From Pseudomonas putida (GTDB taxonomy: Bacteria; Pseudomonadota; Gammaproteobacteria; Pseudomonadales; Pseudomonadaceae), in NCBI RefSeq assembly GCF_001976065.1, contig NZ_MNAH01000007.1, forward strand, positions 114,005 to 178,004: 64,000 bases of DNA. The letters run 5' to 3'. Both the position numbers and the translations under genes were made by a program. Under the pieces are notes generated by a model, which ran no database searches, had not been told where the DNA came from, and saw nothing but the letters and a program-made list of their open reading frames with translations. Position 1 is the stretch's first letter; each line of letters begins with the position of its first letter. This document shows positions 1-10,327 of the stretch, one piece after another.

Positions 1-2534
1 GCGACTTCATCGGTACCGGACAGGAAATCGAATTCCGGCTCGTCATCCACGGTTGCCAGGGCATCATCCACCGTGAAGCTTGGCTCGCTGATGCTCCGGG
101 ACAGGTCGTCCAGTTCAGCGCTGACGTCATCCAACTCAGTGGTAAACGCCTGCGCAGGCGCCGTTTCGTCCATTTCATCGGCCAGCGACAAATCGAAGTC
201 GGCCGGCAAGTCCAGATCGTCCAGCGTCACTTGTGGCACGTCCGGCACTGGCGTGGCCGGCTGGTCCTTGACGTCTTCATCCAGGCTCAGCAGGAAATCG
301 TCCTCGGCCAGGATCGCCGGCGAAGGTTCGCCGCCGAGGTCCATGTCCAGGTCGAACTCCGACAGGTCATCGAGGTTTTCCTTGATTTCTGTCTGTTGCT
401 GCAACACCGACTCGAAACTCAGGTCATCGTCGAGCGGAAAATCTTCCAGATCGGCCAGGGTTGCTTCCGGCTCAGGCTCAGGCGCTGGTACTGGTGTTGG
501 CGCTACCGTTACCGGCGTGACATTTTCCAGGTCATCCAGGCTCAGGTCGAAAGCGCTGTCGAAATCGTCATCGGCCGCAGCCGGCGCTTGTGGCTCGTCC
601 AGCAAAAGGTCCTTGACGTATTGTGCGTCCAGTTCGGCGGCAGCGGCGGCAGCGGCAATACCGCTGACAGCAACCAGCGCCATGGCCGGGAAGCGGCTCT
701 TGAGTTTTTCGACCTGGGCATAGTTGTCGCCGTTGGCCACCAACTGCCGCTCCTGGACCACGAACGCATCGCGATCACCTTGCAAACCGTAGACTTCCAT
801 CAGCTTGAGGCGCAAATCGCTGCGTTGCGGCTCCTGCTTGACGCCCTCCTCCAACAGCGCGGCAGCCTGATTCAGGCGGCCGCCGTTGATGTGCGACTGC
901 GCTCGACCCAACACGTCGTCGGAATGCTCGGCGGCGGGCGATACCAGCGGCGCGGCAATCGGCGGCGTGACCACGACCGGGGCAATAACCGGGGCAGGTG
1001 CGGGTGCGGGTGCGGGTGCTGGAGCAGGTGCCGTGGCCAGCTTCGGGGTTGGCGGCTCGACGTCCAGGTCCTCGAAGATCCCTTTTGACAGGTCAAGCTC
1101 GCTGGAAAATTCCTGTTCTTCGGCCAGGGCACGGGCCATGCGCAGATGTTTCTCGGCTTCCTGCTGGGCTTTGCGGCGACGGGCCAACAACAGCAGCAGC
1201 AAAAGCACCACCACTGCCCCGCCACCCACCAGACCCAAGAGCAGCGGATTGGTCAGCAGCTCATTGAATTTCTGATCGTTGGAGACCGCAGGTATCGGTT
1301 CGACCGGCGTTTCGGCTGGAGCTGGAGTCGCTTCAGGTGCCGCGGGTGCGGACGCTGTCGCTTCGGCCGGGGTTTGGGCTGGCGCCGGCGTTTCGACAGG
1401 GGTTGCCGCAGGATCGGTCGGCAGCTCTGCCGGAATCGCCGCAGCGGTCGCAGTCTCCGTTGGGGTTCCCGCCGCACCATCGGCCTGCAATTTGGCCAGC
1501 TGGTTGTTCTTCAGCTCAATGAGGCGCTGCAGCTTGTCCATCTGGCTTTGCAGATCGGTCATGCGGCTTTTCAGTTCAGCGCTGTCACGGCGCTTGGTAT
1601 CGAGGCTTTCCTGGGTCACCGCCAGTTGGTTGTTCAAAGCCTTGGCATCGCCTGCAGGGCCCTTGCCCCCAGCCTTGCCAGTTTCGGCGGATACCAGGCT
1701 CAGCTTGTCCTGTGCGGCTTGCGCAGAAGGTGCATCACCGCGACCACGATTGGTCGCATCGAGCTGCTGCTGGCCTGTACCCGGCTTGGCGACATAACGA
1801 CGCCCCTGGCGCCAGGCGGTGTTTTGCGCAGCCACTTCGGCAATGGCCTTGGCTTGCGGCAGGCTGGTTGTCTGTGCCTGATCCGGCAGGCGCAACACCT
1901 GGCCGGTCTTGAGCCGGTTGATGTTGCCATCGATGAAGGCATCCGGGTTCAACGCCTGGATGGCCAGCATGGTTTGTTGAATCGAACCGCCATTACGCGC
2001 CTTCGCGGCGATTTCCCACAGGGTATCGCGCCGCGTGGTGGTGTATTCGGACGGCTTGGTCGCACCAGTGACGGGCGTGGTACCGGTTTGAACAGGTGCA
2101 GATTGCGCAGCCGCGTCAGCGGTTTGCGGCGAGAATTTGGATGGATCGAGCAGCACGCTGTAATCGCGCAACAGACGACCATTGGGCCACATCACCTGAA
2201 CCAGGAATTTCACCATCGGTTCGCTCAGGGGCTTGCTGGAGGTCACGCGCAGGATGCTTTTACCGCTGGCGTTGAGCACGGGGGTAAAGGTCAGGTCGTT
2301 GAGAAACGCCTGGCGGTCGACACCGGCCTTGGCGAAATCTTCAGGTGAAGCCAGGCTCGGCACCACTTCGGCAGCGGTGAGTTCCTTGACGTCGAGCAAC
2401 TCGATTTCCGCCACCAGCGGCTGGTTCAGCGTCGATTTCAGGGTCAGTTCCCCGAGCCCGAGGGCATGCGCCATACCGGAGGACAGCGCCGAGGCGGCCG
2501 CTATTGCTAACACCAGTTTGCGAACTTGAACCAT
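1..2534 (-). CDS. fimV: FimV-type peptidoglycan-binding inner membrane hub protein (3' part missing)
   Basis: The reading frame starts at ATG 2534 behind an AAGGAT ribosome site and stays open to the window edge, so the C-terminus is absent. FimV is a polar hub for type IV pili and twitching motility and supports cAMP signalling in Pseudomonas. Visible order: signal peptide (MVQVRKLVLAIAAAS..), a conserved N-terminal FimV domain, a LysM domain (TLWEIAAKAR..), a coiled coil (about DTKRRDSAELKSRM onward), one membrane segment rich in Leu/Val followed by ARRRK, an Ala-Pro repeat, then a long acidic cytoplasmic region full of DDL/DFDLSL motifs. The gene lies just downstream of the asd paralogue, the usual Pseudomonas order. 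The identification rests on architecture and synteny. Confidence 0.93.
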   Translation of the reverse strand, partial: MVQVRKLVLAIAAASALSSGMAHALGLGELTLKSTLNQPLVAEIELLDVKELTAAEVVPSLASPEDFAKAGVDRQAFLNDLTFTPVLNASGKSILRVTSSKPLSEPMVKFLVQVMWPNGRLLRDYSVLLDPSKFSPQTADAAAQSAPVQTGTTPVTGATKPSEYTTTRRDTLWEIAAKARNGGSIQQTMLAIQALNPDAFIDGNINRLKTGQVLRLPDQAQTTSLPQAKAIAEVAAQNTAWRQGRRYVAKPGTGQQQLDATNRGRGDAPSAQAAQDKLSLVSAETGKAGGKGPAGDAKALNNQLAVTQESLDTKRRDSAELKSRMTDLQSQMDKLQRLIELKNNQLAKLQADGAAGTPTETATAAAIPAELPTDPAATPVETPAPAQTPAEATASAPAAPEATPAPAETPVEPIPAVSNDQKFNELLTNPLLLGLVGGGAVVVLLLLLLLARRRKAQQEAEKHLRMARALAEEQEFSSELDLSKGIFEDLDVEPPTPKLATAPAPAPAPAPAPAPVIAPVVVTPPIAAPLVSPAAEHSDDVLGRAQSHINGGRLNQAAALLEEGVKQEPQRSDLRLKLMEVYGLQGDRDAFVVQERQLVANGDNYAQVEKLKSRFPAMALVAVSGIAAAAAAAELDAQYVKDLLLDEPQAPAAADDDFDSAFDLSLDDLENVTPVTVAPTPVPAPEPEPEATLADLEDFPLDDDLSFESVLQQQTEIKENLDDLSEFDLDMDLGGEPSPAILAEDDFLLSLDEDVKDQPATPVPDVPQVTLDDLDLPADFDLSLADEMDETAPAQAFTTELDDVSAELDDLSRSISEPSFTVDDALATVDDEPEFDFLSGTDEV

Positions 2535-2722
2535 AGCTTATCCTTAGTTTTTACATTCCTCGGCCAGCGAGGTAGATAGCCGCTGCCGTAAGGCATTGCA
2601 CGCGGGCGAAGGTCGCCGCGCGCGATCGTTTCATGCATGCCCTGCAGGGTGGCTCGCCTTCAGCGATTGCGGCCAGGCATGGCGCTCGCCCGGACCCCTT
2701 CGATATTGTTGCCAAGTATCTT

Positions 2723-3733
2723 TTACAGCAGGTCTTTTATCAACAACTCGGCCAGTTGCACTGCGTTGAGGGCCGCACCTTTGCGTACGTTATCTGACGT
2801 CAGCCACAAATTAAGTTCCGACGGTTCGTCGATACCCAGACGTACCCGACCAACGTAGACCACATCCTGCCCCACCGCATCCCCGACCGCTGTCGGGTAG
2901 TCGCCGGCTTCCACCAACTCGATGCCGGGCGCGTCTTCAAGCGCGGCGTTGACCTTGGCCAGGTCGATGTCGCTCGCGGACTGCAAGGTCACGCTATAGC
3001 TATCGCCAAAAAACACCGGGGCTTGAATGCAAGTGACGGAAATCTTCAGCGAAGGCAGTGCCATGACTTGACGCAGCTCGCGTACCAGGCGCTTTTCCAG
3101 CAGTGTATGGCCCTGCTCGTCCGGCTTGCCGACCTGGGCCAGCAGGTTGAATGCCATCTGCCGGTCAAAGAAAGTTGGCTCCAGTGGGCGCACATTCAGC
3201 AGTTCGGCGGTTTGCCGGGCCAGCTCGGTCACCGCTTCGCGGCCCTGGGCCGACACCGCCAGGCTGGCGGTCAGGTTGATGCGCTGCAAATCGAGCAAAC
3301 CCAGCAAGGGTGCGAGCACCACCGCCAGGGTGGTGGCCGACGGGCTCGGGCTGCTGATCTGGAATGGCTTTTTCAGGCCGGTCAGTACTTGCGCATTCGC
3401 CTCCGGGACCACTTGTGGTGCCTGGTCGGCCGACAAGGCACCGGAAAGGTCGATCAGCGAGCACCCGGCGGCGGTGGCACGGGCGCAGTAGCTCAATGTC
3501 ACGGCGGGACCGGCGGCAAAGAACACCAGCTGGACCTTGCTGAAATCGAACTCATCGACTTCACGCACCCGCACGTTCTTGCCGCGATACGGCACCGAAC
3601 TGCCAGCGGATTCGCTGCTGGCCAGCAAATGCAGGGTACCGATCGGGAAATCGCGCTCTTCGAGAATCTGCACCAGCGTTTCGCCGACAGTACCGGTGGC
3701 GCCGATCACGGCAATATCAATGGTCTGGCTCAT
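2723..3733 (-). CDS. Aspartate-semialdehyde dehydrogenase paralogue (USG-1-like), catalytic Cys missing
   Basis: This 336-residue protein has the Asd fold: an N-terminal NADP-binding loop (GATGTVGETL, residues 11-20) and the C-terminal dimerisation/catalytic half. ATG 3733 (MSQTIDIAVI) is preferred to the upstream in-frame start because the family begins there. In true Asd enzymes the nucleophilic Cys sits in a P-N-C-T-T type motif. Here the matching stretch reads SSPSPSATT (127-135), with Ala near 133 and no Cys, so dehydrogenase activity is unlikely. It follows asd across a strong terminator and precedes fimV, so it may be transcribed with fimV. Its role is unknown; a regulatory or scaffolding function is only a guess. 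Confidence 0.85.
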   Translation of the reverse strand: MSQTIDIAVIGATGTVGETLVQILEERDFPIGTLHLLASSESAGSSVPYRGKNVRVREVDEFDFSKVQLVFFAAGPAVTLSYCARATAAGCSLIDLSGALSADQAPQVVPEANAQVLTGLKKPFQISSPSPSATTLAVVLAPLLGLLDLQRINLTASLAVSAQGREAVTELARQTAELLNVRPLEPTFFDRQMAFNLLAQVGKPDEQGHTLLEKRLVRELRQVMALPSLKISVTCIQAPVFFGDSYSVTLQSASDIDLAKVNAALEDAPGIELVEAGDYPTAVGDAVGQDVVYVGRVRLGIDEPSELNLWLTSDNVRKGAALNAVQLAELLIKDLL

Positions 3734-3874
3734 GGGTTTTACCTCTGGCGAAACGGGGGGGAGCGGCACTTTACCGGGTGGTGGATGTACAGGCAATTCG
3801 GGCGGGATCTTCGGCGCCTGTTATGGACCCTTCGCTGCGATGGGGCCAGACCAGACGACCGAGAACCCCAGGGA

Positions 3875-3911
3875 TAAAAAAACCCGCGCCTCTCGCAAGG
3901 CGCGGGTTTTT
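3875..3911 (-). terminator. Intrinsic terminator after asd
   Basis: A perfect 10-bp stem (3881-3890 with 3899-3908, GC-rich, 8-nt loop) is flanked by an A run on the left and a T run on the right. It lies 16 bp beyond the asd stop codon and separates asd from its degenerate paralogue. The flanking runs allow function in both directions. Confidence 0.9.
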
Positions 3912-3926
3912 CAGTGCATCAACCGA

Positions 3927-5039
3927 TCAACGCTCGAGCAGGATCCGCAGCATGCGACGCAGCGGTTCGGCCGCGCCCCACAGCAACTGGTCGCCGACGG
4001 TGAACGCACCGACGAACTGCGAGCCCATGTTCAGTTTGCGCAGACGGCCAACCGGGATGTTCAGGGTGCCGGTGACCTTGTTCGGGCTCAGCTCCTGAAT
4101 GCTGGTTTCGCGGCTGTTCGGCACCAGCTTGACCCAAGGGTTGTGCTGGCTGATCAGCCCTTCGATATCGGCGATCGGCACGTCCTTGTTCAATTTGATG
4201 GTCAGCGCCTGGCTGTGGCAGCGCATGGCGCCGATGCGCACGCAGATGCCATCCACCGGGATCGGGCTCTTGAAGCGACCGAGGATCTTGTTGGTTTCGG
4301 CCTGGGCCTTCCACTCTTCACGGCTCTGACCGTTCGGCAGTTCCTTGTCGATCCACGGGATCAGGCTGCCGGCCAACGGTACGCCGAAGTTTTCGGTCGG
4401 GTACGCGTCGCTGCGCATGGCTTCGGCCACACGACGGTCGATGTCGAGGATGGCGCTGGCCGGGTCAGCCAGTTGATCGGCGACAGCGGCATGGGTCGCG
4501 CCCATCTGCTTGATCAGTTCACGCATGTTCTGCGCGCCGGCACCGGAAGCCGCCTGATAGGTCATGGCGCTCATCCACTCCACCAGGCCGGCCTCGAACA
4601 GGCCACCCAGGCCCATCAGCATCAGGCTGACGGTGCAGTTGCCGCCGATGTAGTTCTTGGTGCCCGCGTCCAGCTGCTGGTCGATGACCTTGCGGTTGAC
4701 CGGGTCCAGCACGATGACCGCGTCATCCTGCATACGCAGGCTGGAAGCGGCGTCGATCCAGTAACCCTGCCAGCCGGCTTCGCGCAGCTTCGGGAACACT
4801 TCGCTGGTGTAGTCGCCACCCTGGCAGGTCAGGATCACGTCGAGGGTTTTCAGCTCTTCAATGCTGTAAGCGTCCTTGAGCGGAGCAATGTCCTTGCCCA
4901 CGGACGGGCCTTGGCCACCGACATTGGAAGTGGTGAAAAACACCGGCTCGATAAGATCGAAATCCTGCTCTTCCAGCATCCGCTGCATGAGCACGGAACC
5001 GACCATACCGCGCCAACCGATCAGACCTACACGTTTCAT
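3927..5039 (-). CDS. asd: Aspartate-semialdehyde dehydrogenase
   Basis: This 370-residue enzyme reduces beta-aspartyl phosphate to aspartate semialdehyde, the branch point to lysine, diaminopimelate, threonine and methionine. It shows the NADP-binding start MKRVGLIGWRGMVGS typical of the Gram-negative Asd class and the catalytic cysteine in GGNCTVS (Cys135). Length matches the E. coli type family. It follows leuB by 68 bp on the same strand and ends at a strong terminator. The intact active site contrasts with the Cys-less paralogue immediately downstream. Confidence 0.97.
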   Translation of the reverse strand: MKRVGLIGWRGMVGSVLMQRMLEEQDFDLIEPVFFTTSNVGGQGPSVGKDIAPLKDAYSIEELKTLDVILTCQGGDYTSEVFPKLREAGWQGYWIDAASSLRMQDDAVIVLDPVNRKVIDQQLDAGTKNYIGGNCTVSLMLMGLGGLFEAGLVEWMSAMTYQAASGAGAQNMRELIKQMGATHAAVADQLADPASAILDIDRRVAEAMRSDAYPTENFGVPLAGSLIPWIDKELPNGQSREEWKAQAETNKILGRFKSPIPVDGICVRIGAMRCHSQALTIKLNKDVPIADIEGLISQHNPWVKLVPNSRETSIQELSPNKVTGTLNIPVGRLRKLNMGSQFVGAFTVGDQLLWGAAEPLRRMLRILLER

Positions 5040-5107
5040 CGCAACTACACCTTCTTGAAAAGTGGACCGCTGCTTACGGGGGTAAAAGTGGCAGCGGGCC
5101 CGAGAGA

Positions 5108-6190
<1,083 letters not shown>

Positions 6191-6242
6191 GCGTTCCTCA
6201 TGTCATCAGTCGGTGCGCCTCTTGGGCACACCCGGAAAAATT

Positions 6243-7010
6243 CTATCGCTCAGCCATCAGAACCAGTACATCGGTACTGAACGAGCCATCAGCCTCAATC
6301 TCAAAATATTCGCGCACTTCGTTACCCATCGACTGCTGCAACTCGCGGATCGCCGCGCGCATCACCTCTGGCGTGCGCATGCGCTCGACCCAGGAGGTGT
6401 ATTCCAGACGCAGCCGCTGGCGAGTGGTGCTGCGGGTATGCAGCCCGGCCTCGCTGACCTGGCGCAGCCACTCGCCGGCGCTATAGTCGCGCACATGGCT
6501 GGTGTCGCGCAGCACTTCGACGCTTTGCAGGTAAGTGTCGAGCAATGGACTGCCCGGTGACAACACATCGATGAACACCGCGACACCGCCCGGCTTCAAC
6601 AACCGACGCACTTCGCGCAGTGCCAGGCCGAGATCGCTCCAGTGATGCGCCGAATAACGGCTGAAGACGAAATCGAACTCGCCATCGACGAACGGCAGCC
6701 GCTCGGCGGCACCGTTGACCGTGGTGACATTGCTCAGGCCCCGATCGGCAGCGGCAGCGGCCACCACATCAAGCATCTGTTGCGACAGGTCGTAGGCGAC
6801 CACTTGCTTGACCAGCGATGCCACCTGAAAACTCACGTGACCGGCGCCACAGCCCAGGTCCAGGACCCGGGCCTCGCCCTGCCCTGCCAGTTCGTCCTGT
6901 AGCAGCGCGAATTCGGTGCCTTGAGCGTGTACGGCGCTGCTCAGGTAGGCCGCAGCCTGTTCACCGAACTGCTTCTGGACGACCTGGCTGTGCTGGGCGG
7001 TGCTGGTCAT
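6243..7010 (-). CDS. Class I SAM-dependent methyltransferase (UbiE/Methyltransf_11 type)
   Basis: The 255-residue protein has the Rossmann SAM-binding motif VLDLGCGAGHVS (residues 49-60), then an acidic post-motif strand (VVAYDLSQQML) and a FDFVFSRYSAHHW segment typical of UbiE-like small-molecule methyltransferases. No signal peptide or membrane segment is seen, so it is cytosolic. It is placed between leuD and leuB, 52 bp before leuB. The substrate cannot be read from the sequence. The position suggests co-transcription with the leucine genes but not necessarily a role in that pathway. Confidence 0.85.
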   Translation of the reverse strand: MTSTAQHSQVVQKQFGEQAAAYLSSAVHAQGTEFALLQDELAGQGEARVLDLGCGAGHVSFQVASLVKQVVAYDLSQQMLDVVAAAAADRGLSNVTTVNGAAERLPFVDGEFDFVFSRYSAHHWSDLGLALREVRRLLKPGGVAVFIDVLSPGSPLLDTYLQSVEVLRDTSHVRDYSAGEWLRQVSEAGLHTRSTTRQRLRLEYTSWVERMRTPEVMRAAIRELQQSMGNEVREYFEIEADGSFSTDVLVLMAER

Positions 7011-7058
7011 GGGGGCTTCCTTTTTCAGGGTTTGGTCTTGTGATGCTTATGCGGGCCT

Positions 7059-7125
7059 CTTCGCTGGCAAGCCAGTTCCTACAGGTATTGCGCTGCCCTT
7101 GTAGGAGCTGGCTTGCCAGCGAAGG
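7059..7125. repeat. REP doublet
   Basis: Two inverted copies of the Pseudomonas REP motif (TGTAGGAGC...GCGAAGG type) occupy 7059-7083 and 7100-7125, able to form a long cruciform or mRNA hairpin. They sit between leuD and the methyltransferase gene. Confidence 0.85.
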
Positions 7126-7147
7126 CGGCATCACGCCTTAGACAAAA

Positions 7148-7792
7148 TCACGCGTCGCGAAACAACCACGGTTGGCTAGCCCGATGCTTGGCTTCAAACG
7201 CCGCAATCGCATCGCCGTCCTGCAAGGTCAGGCCGATATCGTCCAGGCCGTTGAGCAGGCAGTGCTTGCGGAAAGCATCGATTTCAAAGTTCAAGACCTT
7301 GCCGTCCGGGCGGGTCACGGTCTGTGCCTGCAGGTCGATCTGCAACTGGTAGCCCGGATTGGCCTCGACCTGCTGGAACAACTCATCGACTTCGGCATCG
7401 CTCAAGATGATCGGCAGCAAGCCGTTCTTGAAGCTGTTGTTGAAGAAGATGTCGGCATAACTCGGCGCGATGATGCTGCGGAAACCGTATTCTTCCAGCG
7501 CCCACGGCGCGTGTTCACGGCTGGAGCCGCAACCGAAGTTCTCGCGGGCCAGCAACACGCTGGCGCCTTGGTAACGCTCAGCGTTGAGGACGAAGTCCTG
7601 GTTCAGCGGACGCTTGGAGTTGTCTTGATACGGCTGGCCCACATCCAGGTAGCGCCACTCATCGAACAGATTCGGACCGAAACCGGTGCGCTTGATCGAC
7701 TTCAAGAATTGCTTCGGGATGATCTGGTCGGTGTCGACGTTGGCACGATCCAGAGGCGCGACAAGTCCAGTGTGCTGGGTAAAAGCTTTCAT
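7148..7792 (-). CDS. leuD: 3-isopropylmalate dehydratase small subunit
   Basis: The 214-residue small subunit pairs with LeuC to isomerise 2- and 3-isopropylmalate. Hallmarks are the N-terminal region HTGLVAPLDRANVDTDQIIP and the substrate-binding loop ENFGCGSSREHAPWAL. Length matches the bacterial family. It starts 11 bp after the leuC stop, so the two subunits are translated from one mRNA. Confidence 0.97.
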   Translation of the reverse strand: MKAFTQHTGLVAPLDRANVDTDQIIPKQFLKSIKRTGFGPNLFDEWRYLDVGQPYQDNSKRPLNQDFVLNAERYQGASVLLARENFGCGSSREHAPWALEEYGFRSIIAPSYADIFFNNSFKNGLLPIILSDAEVDELFQQVEANPGYQLQIDLQAQTVTRPDGKVLNFEIDAFRKHCLLNGLDDIGLTLQDGDAIAAFEAKHRASQPWLFRDA

Positions 7793-7803
7793 GCTGCGCT
7801 CCT

Positions 7804-9222
7804 TTAGATCAATTCACGGACGTCGACGAAACGACCGTTCACAGCGGCGGCCGCGGCCATGGCCGGGCTGACGAGGTGGGTACGGCCACCGGCGCCCTGA
7901 CGGCCTTCGAAGTTGCGGTTGGACGTGGATGCGCAATGCTCGCCGGACTCCAAACGGTCCGGGTTCATCGCCAGGCACATCGAGCAACCCGGCTCACGCC
8001 ATTCGAATCCGGCCTCGAGGAAAATCTTGTCCAGGCCTTCCGATTCAGCCTGCGCCTTCACCAGGCCCGAACCCGGCACCACGATCGCCTGCTTGATGGT
8101 CGAGGCCACTTTGCGACCCTTGGCGATCACCGCCGCAGCGCGCAAATCTTCGATCCGCGAGTTGGTGCAGGAACCGATGAATACGCGGTCCAGCTGAATG
8201 TCGGTGATCGCCTGATTGGCGGTCAAACCCATGTACTTCAAGGCGCGCTCGATGGAACCGCGCTTGACCAGGTCCATCTCCTTGGCCGGATCCGGCACGT
8301 TCTGATCCACCGCCAGCACCATCTCGGGCGAAGTGCCCCAGCTGACTTGCGGCTTGATCTGGGTCGCGTCGAGTTCAACGATGGTGTCGAACTTGGCGTC
8401 TTTATCGGAAACCAGGTCTTTCCAGGCTTCGACAGCCAGGTCCCATTCCGCGCCTTTCGGGGCAAATGGACGGCCCTTGACGTAAGCCACGGTTTTTTCG
8501 TCAGCGGCGACCAGGCCAACGCGGGCACCGGCCTCGATGGACATGTTGCAGATGGTCATGCGGCCTTCGACGGACAGGTCACGAATCGCGCTGCCGGCGA
8601 ACTCGATGGCGTGGCCGTTACCGCCGGCGGTGCCGATCTTGCCGATCACGGCGAGCACGATGTCCTTGGCGGTCACGCCGAACGGCAGTTGGCCTTCGAC
8701 GGAAACCAGCATGTTCTTCATTTTCTTGGCGACCAGGCACTGGGTGGCGAGCACGTGCTCGACCTCGGAAGTGCCGATACCGTGGGCCAGGGCACCGAAC
8801 GCGCCGTGGGTCGAGGTATGGGAGTCGCCGCAGACCACGGTCATGCCCGGCAAGGTGGCGCCCTGCTCCGGGCCAATGACGTGGACGATGCCTTGGCGGA
8901 CGTCATTCATCTTGAATTCGACGATGCCGTATTCATCGCAGTTATCGTCGAGGGTCTGGACCTGCAAACGCGAAACCTCGTCGGCAATGGCCGCGATGCC
9001 GCCCTTGCGCTCAGGGGTGGTCGGTACGTTGTGGTCCGGGGTCGCGATGTTGGCATCGATGCGCCATGGCTTGCGCCCGGCCAGACGCAAGCCTTCGAAG
9101 GCTTGTGGCGAGGTCACTTCATGGATGATGTGACGATCGATGTAGATCAGCGCCGAACCATCGTCGCGCTGCTTGACCAAATGCGAATCCCAGAGCTTGT
9201 CGTAGAGCGTTTTGCCGGCCAT
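7804..9222 (-). CDS. leuC: 3-isopropylmalate dehydratase large subunit
   Basis: This 472-residue aconitase-family subunit carries the [4Fe-4S] cluster. The cluster cysteines are visible in VFIGSCTNSR and in the GCSMCLAMNPD motif. It also shows the GDSHTSTHGAFGALAHG motif. It is the first gene of the minus-strand leucine cluster and is divergent from the LysR gene across about 150 bp, so shared control is possible. Confidence 0.98.
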   Translation of the reverse strand: MAGKTLYDKLWDSHLVKQRDDGSALIYIDRHIIHEVTSPQAFEGLRLAGRKPWRIDANIATPDHNVPTTPERKGGIAAIADEVSRLQVQTLDDNCDEYGIVEFKMNDVRQGIVHVIGPEQGATLPGMTVVCGDSHTSTHGAFGALAHGIGTSEVEHVLATQCLVAKKMKNMLVSVEGQLPFGVTAKDIVLAVIGKIGTAGGNGHAIEFAGSAIRDLSVEGRMTICNMSIEAGARVGLVAADEKTVAYVKGRPFAPKGAEWDLAVEAWKDLVSDKDAKFDTIVELDATQIKPQVSWGTSPEMVLAVDQNVPDPAKEMDLVKRGSIERALKYMGLTANQAITDIQLDRVFIGSCTNSRIEDLRAAAVIAKGRKVASTIKQAIVVPGSGLVKAQAESEGLDKIFLEAGFEWREPGCSMCLAMNPDRLESGEHCASTSNRNFEGRQGAGGRTHLVSPAMAAAAAVNGRFVDVRELI

Positions 9223-9370
9223 CAGACGGTTTCCTCATCAGCTTGTTTCTATGCCCCGGGCTTTGAGATTTTCAATAACCCTTTGGCTTGTGAGGCTGAT
9301 CCTATGGGGTTACATTAAATAACTCAAATTCATATTTTTTATGCTTTGGATAACCAACTGGAATACAGAC

Positions 9371-10261
9371 ATGGACCTGGCCAACCTGAATGCTTTTATT
9401 GCCATCGCCGAGACGGGAAGCTTCTCCGGCGCGGGCGAACGGTTGCACCTGACCCAGCCCGCAATCAGCAAGCGCATCGCCGGGCTGGAGCAGCAACTGA
9501 AGGTGCGGCTGTTCGATCGACTGGGTCGCGAGGTCGGCCTGACCGAGGCCGGCCGCGCCCTGCTGCCGCGGGCTTATCAGATTCTGAACGTCCTCGATGA
9601 TACGCGCCGCGCCTTGACCAACCTCACCGGAGAGGTGACCGGCCGTCTGACCCTGGCCACCAGTCACCACATCGGCCTGCACCGTTTGCCGCCTCTATTA
9701 AGAGAGTTCACCCGGCGTTATCCCGAGGTGGCGCTGGATATCCAGTTTCTCGATTCGGAAGTGGCCTACGAAGAAATCCTCCATGGCCGGGCGGAACTCG
9801 CGGTCATCACCCTGGCCCCGGAACCCCACGCCCTGGTCAAGGCCACGCCGGTGTGGGACGACCCGCTGGACTTCGTGGTCGCCCCCGAGCATTCGCTGAT
9901 CAACAATGGCAAGGTCAGCCTCGCGGACATCGCCCGCCACCCGGCGGTGTTCCCCGGCGGCAATACCTTTACCCACCACATCGTCCAGCGCCTGTTCGAA
10001 GCCCAGGGCCTGACGCCGAATATCGCCATGAGTACCAACTACCTGGAAACCATCAAGATGATGGTGTCGATCGGCCTGGCCTGGAGTGTCCTGCCACGCA
10101 CCATGCTCGATGACCAGGTTGCGCGGATACCTTTACCGGGCATACAACTGACTCGCCAGCTAGGCTATATCCTGCACACTGAAAGGACGCTATCGAACGC
10201 AGCACGGGCCTTCATGGCCTTGCTGGATGCCCAGATCGATCTGCCAGGGACTCAAGGCTAA
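9371..10261 (+). CDS. LysR-family transcriptional regulator divergent from leuC
   Basis: A 296-residue LysR-type regulator: N-terminal winged helix-turn-helix (MDLANLNAFIAIAETGSF..., LTQPAISKRIAGLEQQL) followed by the effector-binding domain starting near TGRLTLATSHHIGLHRLP. ATG 9371 is chosen over the upstream in-frame start because family members begin with this helix. It is transcribed away from leuC and the AT-rich gap between them (9223-9370) probably holds its operator. A role in controlling leuCD is an inference from position only. Confidence 0.9.
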   Translation: MDLANLNAFIAIAETGSFSGAGERLHLTQPAISKRIAGLEQQLKVRLFDRLGREVGLTEAGRALLPRAYQILNVLDDTRRALTNLTGEVTGRLTLATSHHIGLHRLPPLLREFTRRYPEVALDIQFLDSEVAYEEILHGRAELAVITLAPEPHALVKATPVWDDPLDFVVAPEHSLINNGKVSLADIARHPAVFPGGNTFTHHIVQRLFEAQGLTPNIAMSTNYLETIKMMVSIGLAWSVLPRTMLDDQVARIPLPGIQLTRQLGYILHTERTLSNAARAFMALLDAQIDLPGTQG

Positions 10262-10327
10262 CTTGTGCTACTCCTATAGAGCCGCGAATTCCTGTACCCG
10301 AGACCCAATTCAGCCCAAGGCTTGCCA

